A DNA stretch of 64,000 bases from Cenococcum geophilum 1.58 (lineage: Eukaryota > Ascomycota > Dothideomycetes > Gloniales > Gloniaceae). Numbering within the stretch: position 1 is the first letter of the stretch; every line of letters starts with the position of its first letter. The stretch spans positions 1,984,001 through 2,048,000 of the forward strand of contig KV748195.1 of the NCBI GenBank assembly GCA_001692895.1. The letters run 5' to 3'. The notes beneath the pieces are model-generated. The model was not told the DNA's origin and ran no database searches. It saw only the letters and a list, made by a program, of their open reading frames with translations. Positions 24,481 through 35,733 of this stretch are shown here, in pieces. A program made the translations under genes and the position numbers.

Positions 24481-26497
24481 TTAAGGCTTTAAAGGAATAG
24501 CGTCCTGAGCTATAAGGGACTAAGGAGCCGTTTAAAATTATTACCGACTATAAGAACCTATAGACGTTTATAACTACTAAGTAGCTAAATTAGCGCTAAG
24601 TCTAGTAGGTAGAGTTCCTTTTATAGTTTAACTTTATAATTATATATAGACCTAGCAGCAAAGCCACGCTCCCTAACGCCCTAAGCTAGCTACTAGAAAT
24701 AAGGTCTAAGGACGCTAATAATAAACACCTTCACTACCAAGCCTAAGTCATTATACTGCCCTAGAAAGTTAACCCTATAATCTTAAAAGAATTACTATAT
24801 AAGTCCCGCAACTTTAACAATGCGGAGTTTATAGCCGCTCTAGACCATAAAATAGCTAAAAAGTCACTAAATAAGTTAATTTAGCTAGAATATTAGGAAA
24901 ACAAACTTATAAGAGACATAATAGCGGCCCTATATAATTAAAAAGCTTGCTATTAGCTAAAAAAGATTAGGAAATTACTCTGTTAGAATAAGTTAGAATA
25001 TAGTATTATTAACGGACAGATCTACTTCCGCTAATATCTCTTTATTTTTAACGCCCTAAACCTCTACCTAGAAGTTACCCATCGCTCTTATAGTAGTAGC
25101 CCTACTAGTTACCCTAGCTAGGTTAAAACTCTTAACCTTTTAAACTAAACATATTAGTAGCTAGGAATCTCCTAATTTACGGCTACCTTCGTTAAAGACT
25201 ATACCCTATACTTTCGCACTAAAACCCCCTATTTTGCCCTACCTAGTTTTCTAAAACTACTAAAATTACTTACCCGCCCGTAAACCGATATCTTAATTAA
25301 CTATATTATAACGCTGCTAGTATACTAACGCCACGGTAAGGCATATAAATATACCCTTATTATTATAGACCGCCTAACTAAAATATAATACCTCGTTCTA
25401 GTAATAGGACTCTTAATAAAGGAGCTAGATAATGGCTTTGTTAATAATATATATAAGCTCTATAGTATACTAAGCATAATTATCTCTAATTACGGTATAT
25501 AATTTATTAGCAACTTCTAGCGACGACTAAGTAAACGCCTTAAGACAACCTTATAATTAAGCTTAGCCTAGCACTTAAAAACAGACAGCTAAACTAAAAT
25601 TATTAACGCTACCGTAAATAAATACCTTTATGCTTTTATTAGCTTTATATAGGATAACTAAGTTAACTACCTACTGCTTACGAAGTTTATTATAAATAAC
25701 TAAGTCAATAAGAACATAGGTATCTCCCTATTTTTCGCAAACTATAGCTTTAACCCTTGCCTTAGAATTAAGCCAGCTAACCCCTATCTACTAATACTAT
25801 TAGTATAAGTAAAGAAGGAGTTCTTCCGCGTAGACTCTATAGCCAACTACTTTAAGCGGATATTAATATAGCTTAAGGCCCTAGCTTAGGTTTTATAGTA
25901 ACGCTATAAAGATAATGCTAATACCCGTAGGGATAAGAGCGCGTTATTCTATAAAGGTAATATAGTTATAGTTAGCTTAGAAAATATAAAGATAAATAGA
26001 CCTAAGAAGAAATAGGACAATAAATAGGACGGCCTATACCCCGTACTTATAGTATACGAAGGAGTAGTTATAGTAAACCTCCCAAACCATATTTAAGTAA
26101 ATAAATCCTTTTATATATCTAAGGTCTACCTTTAGGCTACTAAAGAGATCCCTAGCTAAGCAAATATTAATACTATAGAGCGCCATAATATATAAGGACG
26201 AGTAGCAGAAAGAGATAATAACGGCAATATAGAAGATAAATAGGAGTTTAAGAAAATCCTTAATATATATAACAAAGACCCCTAAGGCCTAACTTATAAG
26301 ATTAAATGGAAATATTATAAGGATATAACCTAGCAGCTAAAGGAAGACCTAAAGGGTTGCAAATAAGCTATATAGCGCTTTTATAAGTAATACCCTAAGA
26401 AGCTAAGACCCCCAAACTAGGTATAAGATAAGGAAAAGTCATACTAAGGTTACGGCCAACCACCGTATTAAAATTTATAGTAGTTAAGATGTTATAG

Positions 26498-26520
26498 AAC
26501 TTTAACCAGCGGTTAAAGTT
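26498..26520. repeat. 23-nt palindrome in the 3' region of element 3
   Basis: Perfect arms AACTTTAACC and GGTTAAAGTT around AGC, downstream of the chromodomain. Confidence 0.8.
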
Positions 26521-26775
26521 ATCTAATTAGCTAAATTCTTACTAAGAAACGCCACGCGGACCGATTTAGGTAGTAGTATAAAGTTCTACCAACCTTACTT
26601 ACTAAACTAACTAATTAGGATTTTCTATACCCAGTATAGAAAATCGCTATTAGCTTAGTTAAGGGCGGTAAGCGAAGCTAATATCTTACGGTAAAAAATA
26701 GGCAACCCTATACACTGCCTATTTTTAAGTTATCTATTTAATTTAGGGACTAAACTATCTAAGGGAAAGGAGTAC

Positions 26776-26962
26776 TATTACAGCACTAACCTAACGCATA
26801 CTGTTTTATACTGTCTTATACTATTTCCTACTATTAGCTAGCCCACTACTAGTGACTTAGCAGCTGGGCCTACTATTTATATACAATACCCCCTTTTTAC
26901 CTTCTTCCCCTCTTTATACCATAACGTAGTTATTTAGTCTACTTTATTACAGTACTATAACA
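26776..26962 (+). repeat. 3' LTR of element 3
   Basis: 187 bp from TATTACAGCACTAACC to AGTACTATAACA. Confidence 0.92.
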
Positions 26963-26967
26963 TTTAG

Positions 26968-27252
26968 TTAATAGCCTAGAATAAATAGGATCCTATAGAT
27001 CCTATATAAAAGATCTTCTATAATAGGGTAGGCCTTTTATAGAATTGCAAAAGATAGCCTATATAGCCCTAGAGCTTTTATATTAAAGCTAAAGAAGATT
27101 ATTTATTTAACTTCTATTTTCTTTAGTTCTGTCTATTCCTATTTACTATTTATAGTATAGTCCTTCTACTTTATATTAATCATTAAAGCATTCTACTAGT
27201 CTAGTAGTCCATCTTTACTATACTATAGATTAGGAATTATCCATAGTGTTTT
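26968..27252 (-). mobile_element. LINE segment between endonuclease and RT
   Basis: 285 bp left between elements 3 and 5. On the minus strand it follows the endonuclease piece (33369-34510) and precedes the RT piece (16832-18250). A KALGLYRLSF-like segment near 27080 may be the start of the RT domain. Heavily RIPed. Confidence 0.6.
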
Positions 27253-27503
27253 TATTACGGCACTAGCAGAAAATAGCAAAACTTAGTTAGCAGAACTTAG
27301 CAGATCTTTACACCGGCAAATTGCCACAGATTGCCGCATATTGCGGTCACGTAACGCGAAGATCTTATAAAACATTAAGCGGCGCTGCTCTTCTTCTCCT
27401 TTTCTTTCCCTAGCTTTAGATTCTCATTTATAGATAATCTAATCGTATAGGCTTACACGTCCCTCTTACTATACTTATACCTTAATTAACTAAGTCGCTA
27501 ATA
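27253..27503 (+). repeat. 5' LTR of element 5
   Basis: 251 bp from TATTACGGCACTAGC to GTCGCTAATA. Contains GGCAAATTGCC and repeated ATTGCC words. Confidence 0.92.
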
Positions 27504-27689
27504 TTATCTAAAGCTCTTTCTATTCTCTCTTTCTAAGAATAAACTTAAATATATCTATAAGACTATAAATAGGACAAGAATATAGAATAAGACCCTAAGG
27601 AAAAAAATAATACCCTAAGGAAAGGACCTATAAGATATATACAGACTAGAACCCCTAAAGAAATTACCTAAAATTACCTAATACCCTTA

Positions 27690-30600
27690 CCACTATACCA
27701 CAAAATATAGCAGTAGGTAAAGCAGCTATAGGACCCTTAAATACCTCAGATAAAGAAATAACTAATGTTTTAACCCCCTAGGCGGAGCTTGCGGCAGCTA
27801 ATACTAAAATTAAACGACTATAAGAGCTACTTAAAGCTAGAAATACCCCTATATTTAATAATAAGTCATTATTAAACAACTAAAGACTTGCTATAGTCCT
27901 TTAGGCCCTATTCTAGCGCCTTAGTAAATCTACTAAGGCTTATAGAGCACTAAAGCGGTTAGTAAAGGTTGCGGATCCCCTACTATTTACGGATAGAACA
28001 AACTTAATATTTAATAATTAGAAGCTTTAATTACAGGATAAGCTTAAAGTTAATGCTAATTACTTTCCTACCCCCTAAGCCAAGATGGCCTATGTCTTTA
28101 GCCGTACTAGCAAAAACGCTTAGATATATTTACGTCCACAATACACTAAAGACTTAATAGACCCCTTTATCTCTAAAGAAGAAATAATTAAATACTTGTC
28201 TTCTATTTATAAAGACCCTATTAAAGTATAAAACGCCTACCTTAGCTATAAAAGCCTAAATATAAAAATAGTGGAGACCTTTTTAGCCTTCTAAACCTAC
28301 TTTTTATACCTAGCCAAATAAGCCTAGATCCCCTAAAAAGACTTACTACTAGACCTCTGTAATAAGCTTACCCTAAACCTATAGCGGGCCATATTACTAG
28401 CTTATACTATAGTATAGACGTTAAAAGAACTTATAAACTATTGCCTAGCTATTAACTAAGGCCTCTAGCGAATTAAGGCACGCGCTAATTAGCTGAAAAC
28501 TAGAAACCTTATAAACTAGGCTATAAGTACTATAAGAACGGTCTATAGTGCCCTATTATAATTAGTAACCCCTATAGCACTAGCCGCTTAGCCTATAGTT
28601 AACCCAGTAGCTAGCCGCGTAGCTACCCCTGCTATAGATTTAGTATACACCCGGCCTATATATAGCGACCCCTATATATAGGCCCTTAGCAATTAAGGAG
28701 CTTACTTCTTATATAGTTAACCTAGCTACCCTATAAGGAACTGCCTAATATAGGTAAAGATAAACGAGGTCCTATTAATTTAGGAGGATAGTATAGAGTT
28801 AGAAAAAGAGGAACCTTAGAGAAAGACTCCTCCCTAAGGTTAAAAGGAATTAATATATTATATATTAATCTAGGTTAGCTAGTTAGTAAAAAAAGCTATA
28901 CTATCTCTTATACTTTATTCCGTAATAGATATTAAGTTTTAACCTCTGCTTTAACTAATTTAGGAGTAAATACCTTTACTCTAATTAATATAAAGTGCGT
29001 TATAAAACTGGCTGACTTTTTAAATACGCCTTTAGAAGAACTGCCTAAGCTAATTCCTATTTATAGGTATAACGGATGGGTAGGACTACCTATTATAACT
29101 ATATTACGGATTTACCTTTATATTAATAGACGAAGGTAGTATAACGTCCCCTTCCTTATTATAGACCTAGGAAGCTATAATATAATCTTAGGGAGAAAAT
29201 AGCTAGCCTATTTAGGCTTATAGCTAGACGTATAAAGTAGACGGCTTATCTAGCCTAAAACCCTACCCCTAACTCCTTCCTTTATAAAAGAAATTAGTAT
29301 TATAATAGAAAATCTTATACGGNCNTAGATTAATACTATTTACTAGGCTAATGCTATATATAGGGACTAGGCCTTTAAGAAAGATATATAGCTTAATCCG
29401 TAATAGATCTATATACCACACCGCCCCCAAACTACCTATATTACGCTACCTGCATTAAAGACCTAGGAAGTTAATAATAACCTAAAAAAAAGCCCCCTAT
29501 AGAGAGCTTAGGCCCTATATAGCCACAAAAAATAGTAAGGAGTATTAAACGCTATACTAAACTAATAAACTAGAGGGATAACTTATAGAAGATAGAATAT
29601 AAGCTAAGAAAGATTATAAACCTTAAACCATAAAATATAGTCCAGTAAACGGCTGTAAGGAAACCTATAAACCTCCTACTAGTTAATATCTACTATATTA
29701 GCGCCGTAGAATTCTACTAGAACTTGGTTTAGCCTAATACTATTACTTTTATAACTAGCTTATATAAAATTAACCAAATACTTAAGGAAAAGGAAAGCGA
29801 GCTTAGTGGATAGGAAAGTAAGCTTATAAATAAGGAGCTGATAGAATAGAAACTACCCTATTAATACTAAAAGTTTAAAGATATATTTTCTAAGGCAGTA
29901 TCTAATATACTTCTACCGCACTAACTATATAACTATAAGATTAAGATTAAGTTAGATAAGGAAAACGCCCTTAGCTATACCCCCCTCTATAAATAATCTA
30001 TTTGTTATGCCCAAGCCCAACCCACTCGACCATACAAACCACCAAAAAGGTAGCAGCAGTGTCTCGCGACTGGACGGGCTGCCGGTTGGAATGTCTTATA
30101 AGCTCTTCAGCCCATACCGCAGGTATGGGTAGCGCATCGCATGACACTATTGCTAAGTTATAGGCTACTAAGCAGTACCTTATTAATAACCTAGTAAAGA
30201 GGTTTATTAAGCCTAGCCAGGCCCCTTTTACCTCCTCTATTTTCTTTATAAAAAAGCTAAATAAAGGACTTTATTTCTATATTAACTATTATAAGCTTAA
30301 TAATATAACCTATAAAGACCGTTATCCGCTACCCCTACTTAATAAAATACTGGCCTAAATAAATAGAGCTAAGGTATTTATAAAGCTTAATATCTATTAG
30401 GCTTTTTACTAAATTAAAATAAACCCCAGATCTATAGATTTTACTATATTTTAGACTTAATATAAATTATATAAGTATAAAGTACTTCCTTCTAGACTAA
30501 CTAATGGACCGGCTACGTATTAACAATATATAAATAATATACTCTTTAACCACCTTAATAACTTCTATACGGCCTACCTAGATAATATTATAATTTACTT

Positions 30601-33090
30601 TAAGAATAAGTTAGAATATAAGGAGCACGTCTATAAGGTCCTATAATAACTCTATAAGGCTAGCCTCTAGGCCAATATTAAGAAGTTAGAACTTAGTATA
30701 AAGTGTATAAAGTACTTAGGGTTTATTATTAGTATAGACGAAATTAAGGCTAACCTAAAAAAGACAGCTGTAATTAATTAGTGGGAACTACTATAGACCG
30801 TAAAAGGGATATAGTTATTCTTAGGCTTCTATAACTTTTACTAACGCTTTATTAAGAACTATAGTAGGATTACTTAGCCCCTTAGCCGCCTTACTATAAA
30901 GGACCGGCCCTTTTACTTTAATACTATATATAAGTAGGCTTTTAATAAGCTTAAGAAACGACTAGTCTCCGCTCCCTTACTCGCCCACTTTAACCTAAAA
31001 CGGCCCTTAATGCTAAAAACGGATACCTTAAATAGTATTATTACTAGCGTTGATTCTTAGAAGTAAATAGACGGAGAATAGCACCCTATTACTTACTACT
31101 TAAAGACTATAATAGATGCTAAGCTAAACTACCCAATCCACGATAAAGAAATGTTAGCTATTATTTTAGCTTTTAGCACTAGCAAGTATAGCTAAAAGGG
31201 ACCCCTAAGCCTATCTAGGTAGTTTTAGATTATAAGGCCCTAGGGTATTTTATAATAACTAAGGCCCTTATAGTCTGGTAAGCGCGCTAGGTAGATATTC
31301 TATTTTAGTTTAACTTCCTAATTATATATAGGCTAGGTACCGCTAACTATACGGACGCTCTTATAAGACGTAAATAGGACCTAAATAACTAAATAGCCGT
31401 AAAGATCTTATTACGGACCTAGATACTATTATAACTAAAGTATCTTAACCCTTAGATATAGGAAAAACTAAGTACTAAATTTCTAAGCGCCGAGATATAT
31501 CCTATTAACCCTATAGAATTTAACCTTATTAATAAACTACTGTAAGTAAACCGTACGGACCCTGCTCTATAGGAATACCGCGAAAAGGCAAAGGATGTTA
31601 CTAGCCTATAGTCCCTTAAAAATGGACTGCTTAAGTACTAGGAACGGCTAGTAGTAGTAAAGGAACGGAATTTATAAACCTAGCTTATTACTAAAGCATA
31701 TACCTAGGTCTCTACGGCCTACCCTAGAAAAAAATAAAACCTATAAAATTATTAGTAACCGTTACTACTAGCCTAGAATAGTTATAAATATTAACCGTTA
31801 TATACGGAACTATAATAACTACTATAGGTTTATAATTCCACAAGATAAAACCCTAGGACTATTAAAACCTCTCCCAATACCTAACTGCCCCCAGCAGTAT
31901 ATCTTTATAGACTTTTATAAGCTACCTATAGACCGCGACGGATATAATATAGTTATAATTCTAGTTAACCGCTTTAGTAAGCGCCCGTTCTTAATTCCCT
32001 ATTATAAAAATATTAATACTAAGGAGGCGGCCCAACTGTATATCTACTACGTCTACTATATTTATGGACTACTAGATATTATAGTATCTAATTACAGCCT
32101 ATAATTTATATCAGCCTTCTAAAACGAGTTTACCTAGATCCTAGGTATTAGGCTAAAGCTCTCTATAGTATACCACCCCTAAATAAATAGCTAGACGGAG
32201 ATTATAAATTGATATTTAGATTAGAGACTCTAGCCTTTTATTAACTACTTTTAGAATAACTAGGGTAAACTACTACCCCTAATAGACTACGCCTAGGCAA
32301 CCTTACCCTATAACTCTATAGGATTTATACTTATCTAATTAGAAATGGGGTATTTACCCTAAATAAGCTTTAACTAGGATAGACTAAAAGGACTACGGAC
32401 TGTACGCGAGAAACTATCTTATAAGGAAGCCTAGCAGTACGCTAAGCGCTTAGAGAAAGCCTAGACGGTAGCCCATATAAATCTAAAAAAGGCCTAAAAA
32501 TTAATAGTATAGTAGGCAAATAAGTATAGGCGCGAACCTAACTTTACCGTAGGCGATATGGTCTAGGTTATAATAAAGAACTAAAAGATAAAACGGCCTA
32601 GCCGTAAGCTAGACTATTATATAGCAGGACCGTATAAGGTCCTTAAAAAGATAGGTAACTTATATAAAATAAAGCTCCTAGATTTAATTAAGGTTTACCC
32701 TATTTTCTCGCCAAATAAGCTATAAAAAGCTATAAATAACCTATTACCTAGATAAAAGAATAAACCTCCCCTACTAATTTAAGTTAGTGGCGATAATAAA
32801 TAGAAGATTAAAGAAGTACTAGCCTATAAACTAATAAGGAAAACGCTAAAGTACCGCGTTAGTTGGAAAGGCTATAACCTAAACCCTACCTAGTACCCTA
32901 TATAGAACTTTATTAGTAGTCCCTATAAGCTTTAAAAATTCTATAGCCGTTACCCTAATAAACTAAGACCCCCAAAGTACCTAGATAAGTAGATAAAGTA
33001 CTAGTGTAGTGAAGATAATAGACTACTAGAAGAATATAAAGATAAGAACGCCCTATAGAAGTAATACGGATATATAAAGCCCAAGGGCAG
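27690..33090 (+). pseudogene. gag-pol of element 5 (RIP-inactivated)
   Basis: RT: IFFIKKLNKGLYFYINY near 30240 and AYLDNIIIY at 30572-30598 (second catalytic Asp now Asn). RNase H: LKTDTLNSIITS near 31013. Integrase core: IDFYKLPIDRDGYNIVIILV near 31905-31965, then NRFSKRP. Chromodomain: YRVSWKGYNLNPT-like near 32860. Stops at Gln and Trp codons throughout. Confidence 0.87.
30003..30146. repeat. 144-bp LTR-like insertion in element 5
   Basis: From TGTTATGCCCAAGCCC to CGCATCGCATGACA, flanked by CTATT on both sides (29998-30002 and 30147-30151). TG...CA ends and a 5-bp duplication fit a solo LTR; the TGTTATGCCC start resembles Ty1/copia LTRs. It is GC-normal and shows no RIP. A perfect hairpin (arms CCCATACC and GGTATGGG, loop GCA) lies at 30111-30129. 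No second copy was seen in the window. Confidence 0.75.
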
Positions 33091-33095
33091 GCTTT
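33076..33095. repeat. Hairpin next to the polypurine tract of element 5
   Basis: Arms AAAGCCC and AGGCTTT around a 6-nt loop, one mismatch. Homologous hairpins lie in elements 6, 7 and 8. Confidence 0.6.
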
Positions 33096-33112
33096 ACTAA
33101 AGGGGGGGATAA

Positions 33113-33363
33113 TATTACGGCATTGGCAGAAAATAGCAGAACTTAGTTAGCAGAACTTAGCAGATCTTCGCACCGGCAAGTTACTATAAATTGCCGCATA
33201 TTGCGGTTATGTAACGCGAAGATCTTATAAAACATTAAGCGGCGCTACTCTTCTTCTCCTTTCCATTTCCTAGCTTTAGATTCTCGTTTATAGACAATCT
33301 AATCGTATAAGCTTACGCGTCCCTCTTACCGTACTTATGCCTCGATTAACTAAGTCGCTAATA
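33113..33363 (+). repeat. 3' LTR of element 5
   Basis: 251 bp from TATTACGGCATTGGC to GTCGCTAATA, preceded by AAAGGGGGGGATAA. Confidence 0.92.
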
Positions 33364-33368
33364 GTCTT

Positions 33369-34510
33369 CTCCTTTATATATTTTAGGGCAGTAAAGATCT
33401 CTTTTCCTTATACTTTTTTTAGAAAACTATTCTAGTAGCTAGTTTTATCTTCTTTATAGGCTTCTAGTCTTAAACTTCTAGTAGGTTATTCTTCTTAAAG
33501 TCTTTCTAGTTTTGCTATTTTTTATCTTTTCTTTAGAAGCTCTTTATTCTACTATAGTTTAAAAAATTCGTAGGTTTTAGATTTAGGGATAGCTTTCTCT
33601 ACTACCAGCTTTATATAACTAGTAAGATCTATTACTAGATTATCTACTAGTATACTTAAGTTTCTATTTCTAGGTCTATAAGAACCTTCTAAAGAGGCTA
33701 GGGGACCTTTTTCTCCTATCTCTATATAGGGGTTTTCTCCTACTAGTTCTAGTTCCTAAATTTACTCTTTTAAAGAAGTAGAAAAAAGCTCCCAGTTTAC
33801 CCTTTTTATAAAAAAAAAAGCTTTTTAAAGAGGGTTTAGGTATCTTTATATCTCTCTAGTAAATAGAAAAAATGCTATAGTCTTATAATTAGATTTTATT
33901 TCTTTTATTATATTCTAATTATCCTAGCTATTTTCTTAAAAGTTTCCTAAGTAAAAGGCTAGGTCTATAATAGACTTTCCCCTTATATTAGATCTATAAA
34001 AGGTCCCTTTCTATTTATCTAAATTTAGTAGTTAGTAGTTATATTTATTTAGCCAGTTTACTAGTTCTTTAGCCTCTCTAGTTAAATTCCTAGCTAGCGC
34101 GTTCCACTATATATAGTATAGGTTATAGTCTCCTATTAGTATAAAAGGGAGGTCTATTTTTAGTTCTAAAACAATCCTAAAGATAGTAGTTCTACTATTT
34201 CTTTAGGTTTTAGAGTTCTTGTCTAGTTATCTCTTATTATAGATATTAAATAATAGAAATCTTTTAAATTGGCTATAGACTTCTAATACTATAATATCTA
34301 TATCTTTGCAGATATTCTTCCTCTTTCTATATTATAGAATACTAGAACCAGTTTTCCTTATATAGATAGCTACTTTAGGGCAAATAGTTAAATTATAAGG
34401 GAGAGTAAGGTTAAATATAGAATAGGGAATAAAGAAGTAGGATCCTTTTATCTATCTTTTTAGGTATTAGGTTCTTATACTATAATAATATAAGCTAGTT
34501 TTTAATACTA
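33369..34510 (-). mobile_element. LINE segment with AP-type endonuclease (5' piece)
   Basis: On the minus strand: a IIIV/EPNT segment (the QEPN motif of LINE endonucleases) near 34480; IDIIVLEVYSQFKRFLLFN near 34290; then FILIGDYNLYYI followed by WNALARNLTREAKELVNWLN near 34150-34050 (the GDFN...W motif); then GTFYRSNIRGKSIIDLAF near 33990. This is the endonuclease/exonuclease/phosphatase fold in its usual order. Frame changes and RIP stops break it. The 5' end of the LINE cannot be placed exactly. Pieces at 26968, 16832 and 1618 continue it. Confidence 0.83.
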
Positions 34511-34545
34511 TTAATAAGGCATTAATTAATAATTGCTATTATTGG
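34490..34545 (+). repeat. Copy 1 of a ~50-bp motif (RIPed)
   Basis: AGCTAGTTTTTAATACTATT and what follows match 55148-55200 with mostly C/T and G/A differences, and match the reverse complement of 48960-49015 more loosely. It overlaps the inferred LINE 5' boundary. Confidence 0.55.
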
Positions 34546-34647
34546 CTAATAATTATTAATTATTAGTAATTACTTTATATTATAGTATATACTTAAAGCT
34601 AATTAATTTATAAAGGGAACTTAGCGAAAGGCTTCTAGAAAATACCC

Positions 34648-34965
34648 TGCTCTGTATAAAACTCTGCGTATAGAGGCTCTACACAAAGCTCTTTACAAAG
34701 CCCCGCACGACGCTCCGCGCGAAGCTCTGCGCGAAGCTCTACGCGAAGCTCTATACAAAGCTTTTATATAGAGCCTCCGTAGTAGAGCTGTCGTGCGCGG
34801 AGCCGTCGTGCAGAGCCTCCATATACAGAGTTTCGTGCAGAGCCTCCGTACGCAGAGCTTCGTGTAGAGCTTTGTGCAGAGCTTTGTGTATAGCTTTTAT
34901 ACGCGGAGCCTTTATATACGAAGCCTTTATATACAGAGCCTTTGAATATAAAGCCTCTATATAGC
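34648..34965. repeat. 12-bp minisatellite in two opposite-facing arrays
   Basis: Units such as GAAGCTCTGCGC repeat on the left arm (34650-34760). Their reverse complements, such as GAGCTTTGTGCA and AGAGCCTCCGTA, repeat on the right arm (34765-34965). The arms can pair as a long imperfect hairpin. A minus-strand open frame here gives a four-residue repeat and is a by-product of the 12-bp period. Flanks 34546-34647 and 34966-35035 are AT-rich with nothing else recognised. Confidence 0.8.
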
Positions 34966-35035
34966 ATAATAAAATATATTATTTTAAAAATAATTATTCG
35001 CGTATAGGCCATCTATATATAGGACCTTACTATTA

Positions 35036-35084
35036 AGCTCGGACCCCTAGAACTCGGTTACCCCCCGAACTCGTTTACCCTACC
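35036..35084 (+). repeat. Left terminal inverted repeat of the Fot1-like transposon
   Basis: Starts AGCTCGGACCCCTAGAACTC. Holds two iterations of a CGAACTCGG-like word. 45 or so of 49 positions match the right end. Confidence 0.85.
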
Positions 35085-35395
35085 AAATCGGCCACACCAC
35101 TTTGGAAGCTATTTACACTTAACGAAATCAAATCAATTATTTGCTTTTATATGCTATTTAGTATATCGACTTTAGGCTTTCTATCTAGCGCATTTTAAAG
35201 CTTTAATTTTGGCTGCTTTACCCTTATTTTAGCCTTTTTTCCTTCTACCTCCACCTTAGCTTAGTTAATTAAATCTATATATTTTAATATTATATTTAGA
35301 TCTACCGTTATCCATTTATAGAATTTTAGACTTTTAAGGTCTTTAAGTTGCAATTAAAAGCTATATATTTAAGCGTCTATATACAAAGCCTTTAT

Positions 35396-35632
35396 TATTA
35401 ACGACTTAGTTAATTAAGATATAAGCACGGCAAAAGGGTCGCGTAAGCCTATGCGATTGGATTGTCTATAAACGAGAATCTAAAGCTAGGGAAAGGAAAG
35501 GAGAAGAAGAGTAGCGCCGTTTGGTGTTTTATAAGATCTTCGCGTTACGTAATCGCAATATGCGGCAATCTATAGCAATCTGTGGCAATCTGTGGCAATT
35601 TGCCGGTGCGAAGTTCTACTAGTGCTATAACA
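35396..35632 (-). repeat. 3' LTR of element 6 (left end)
   Basis: 237 bp. Contains three to four copies of a 10-bp CAATCTGTGG word. Followed by the pyrimidine complement of the polypurine tract. Confidence 0.92.
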
Positions 35633-35650
35633 TTACCCCCCCCCTCTAAA

Positions 35651-35670
35651 AAAGCCTGCCCTTAGGCTTT
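35651..35670. repeat. Hairpin next to the polypurine tract of element 6
   Basis: Perfect 7-bp arms AAAGCCT and AGGCTTT around a 6-nt loop. Confidence 0.65.
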
Positions 35671-35710
35671 GTCGCTAAAAGTCTTAGCAAAAGAATCTAA
35701 CTAATTAGAT

Positions 35711-35733
35711 AACTTTAACCGCCGGTTGAAGTT
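35711..35733. repeat. 23-nt palindrome in the 3' region of element 6
   Basis: Arms AACTTTAACC and GGTTGAAGTT around GCC; one mismatch. Confidence 0.75.

Larger units (their letters stand above)
18632..26460 (+). pseudogene. gag-pol of element 3 (RIP-inactivated)
   Basis: A gag-like start MAET is at 18632. The knuckle region reads GNCRVYYKRGNRGAYY, where two Cys and a His of the CCHC pattern appear changed. RT: an AYLNNVLIF line at 22061-22087. RNase [21 protein letters not shown] then NKELLAIIK at about 22570-22656, resuming after the insertion. Chromodomain: YKIKWKYYKDIT at about 26300. Stops occur throughout. Confidence 0.82.
18256..26962 (+). mobile_element. Ty3/gypsy chromovirus, element 3, with a nested non-autonomous element
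   Basis: Two 187 bp LTRs with the target duplication TTTAG (18251-18255 and 26963-26967). Internal order on the plus strand: gag from about 18632, CCHC-like knuckle near 19795-19850, RT about 21600-22130, RNase H about 22440-22656 then 24486-24650, integrase about 24800-25880, chromodomain about 26235-26400, 23-nt palindrome 26498-26520, purine-rich tract before the 3' LTR. A 1824 bp LTR element sits in RNase H. Three ambiguous bases occur at 19123-19127. Domain order matches elements 1 and 5, but LTR and gag differ, so this is another family. Confidence 0.9.
27253..33363 (+). mobile_element. Ty3/gypsy chromovirus, element 5
   Basis: Two 251 bp LTRs with the target duplication GTTTT/GTCTT (27248-27252 and 33364-33368; one C-to-T difference). 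Plus-strand order: gag about 27690-28690, knuckle about 28695-28745, protease about 28945, RT 30150-30700, RNase H about 31010-31300, integrase about 31500-32500, chromodomain about 32790-32960, hairpin 33076-33095, then a polypurine tract. A 144 bp LTR-like insertion is at 30003. Ambiguous bases at 29323 and 29325. Confidence 0.92.

Noticed and set aside
34764-35012. 82-codon minus-strand open frame with a tetrapeptide repeat
   Set aside because: Produced by the 12-bp minisatellite; no coding signal.
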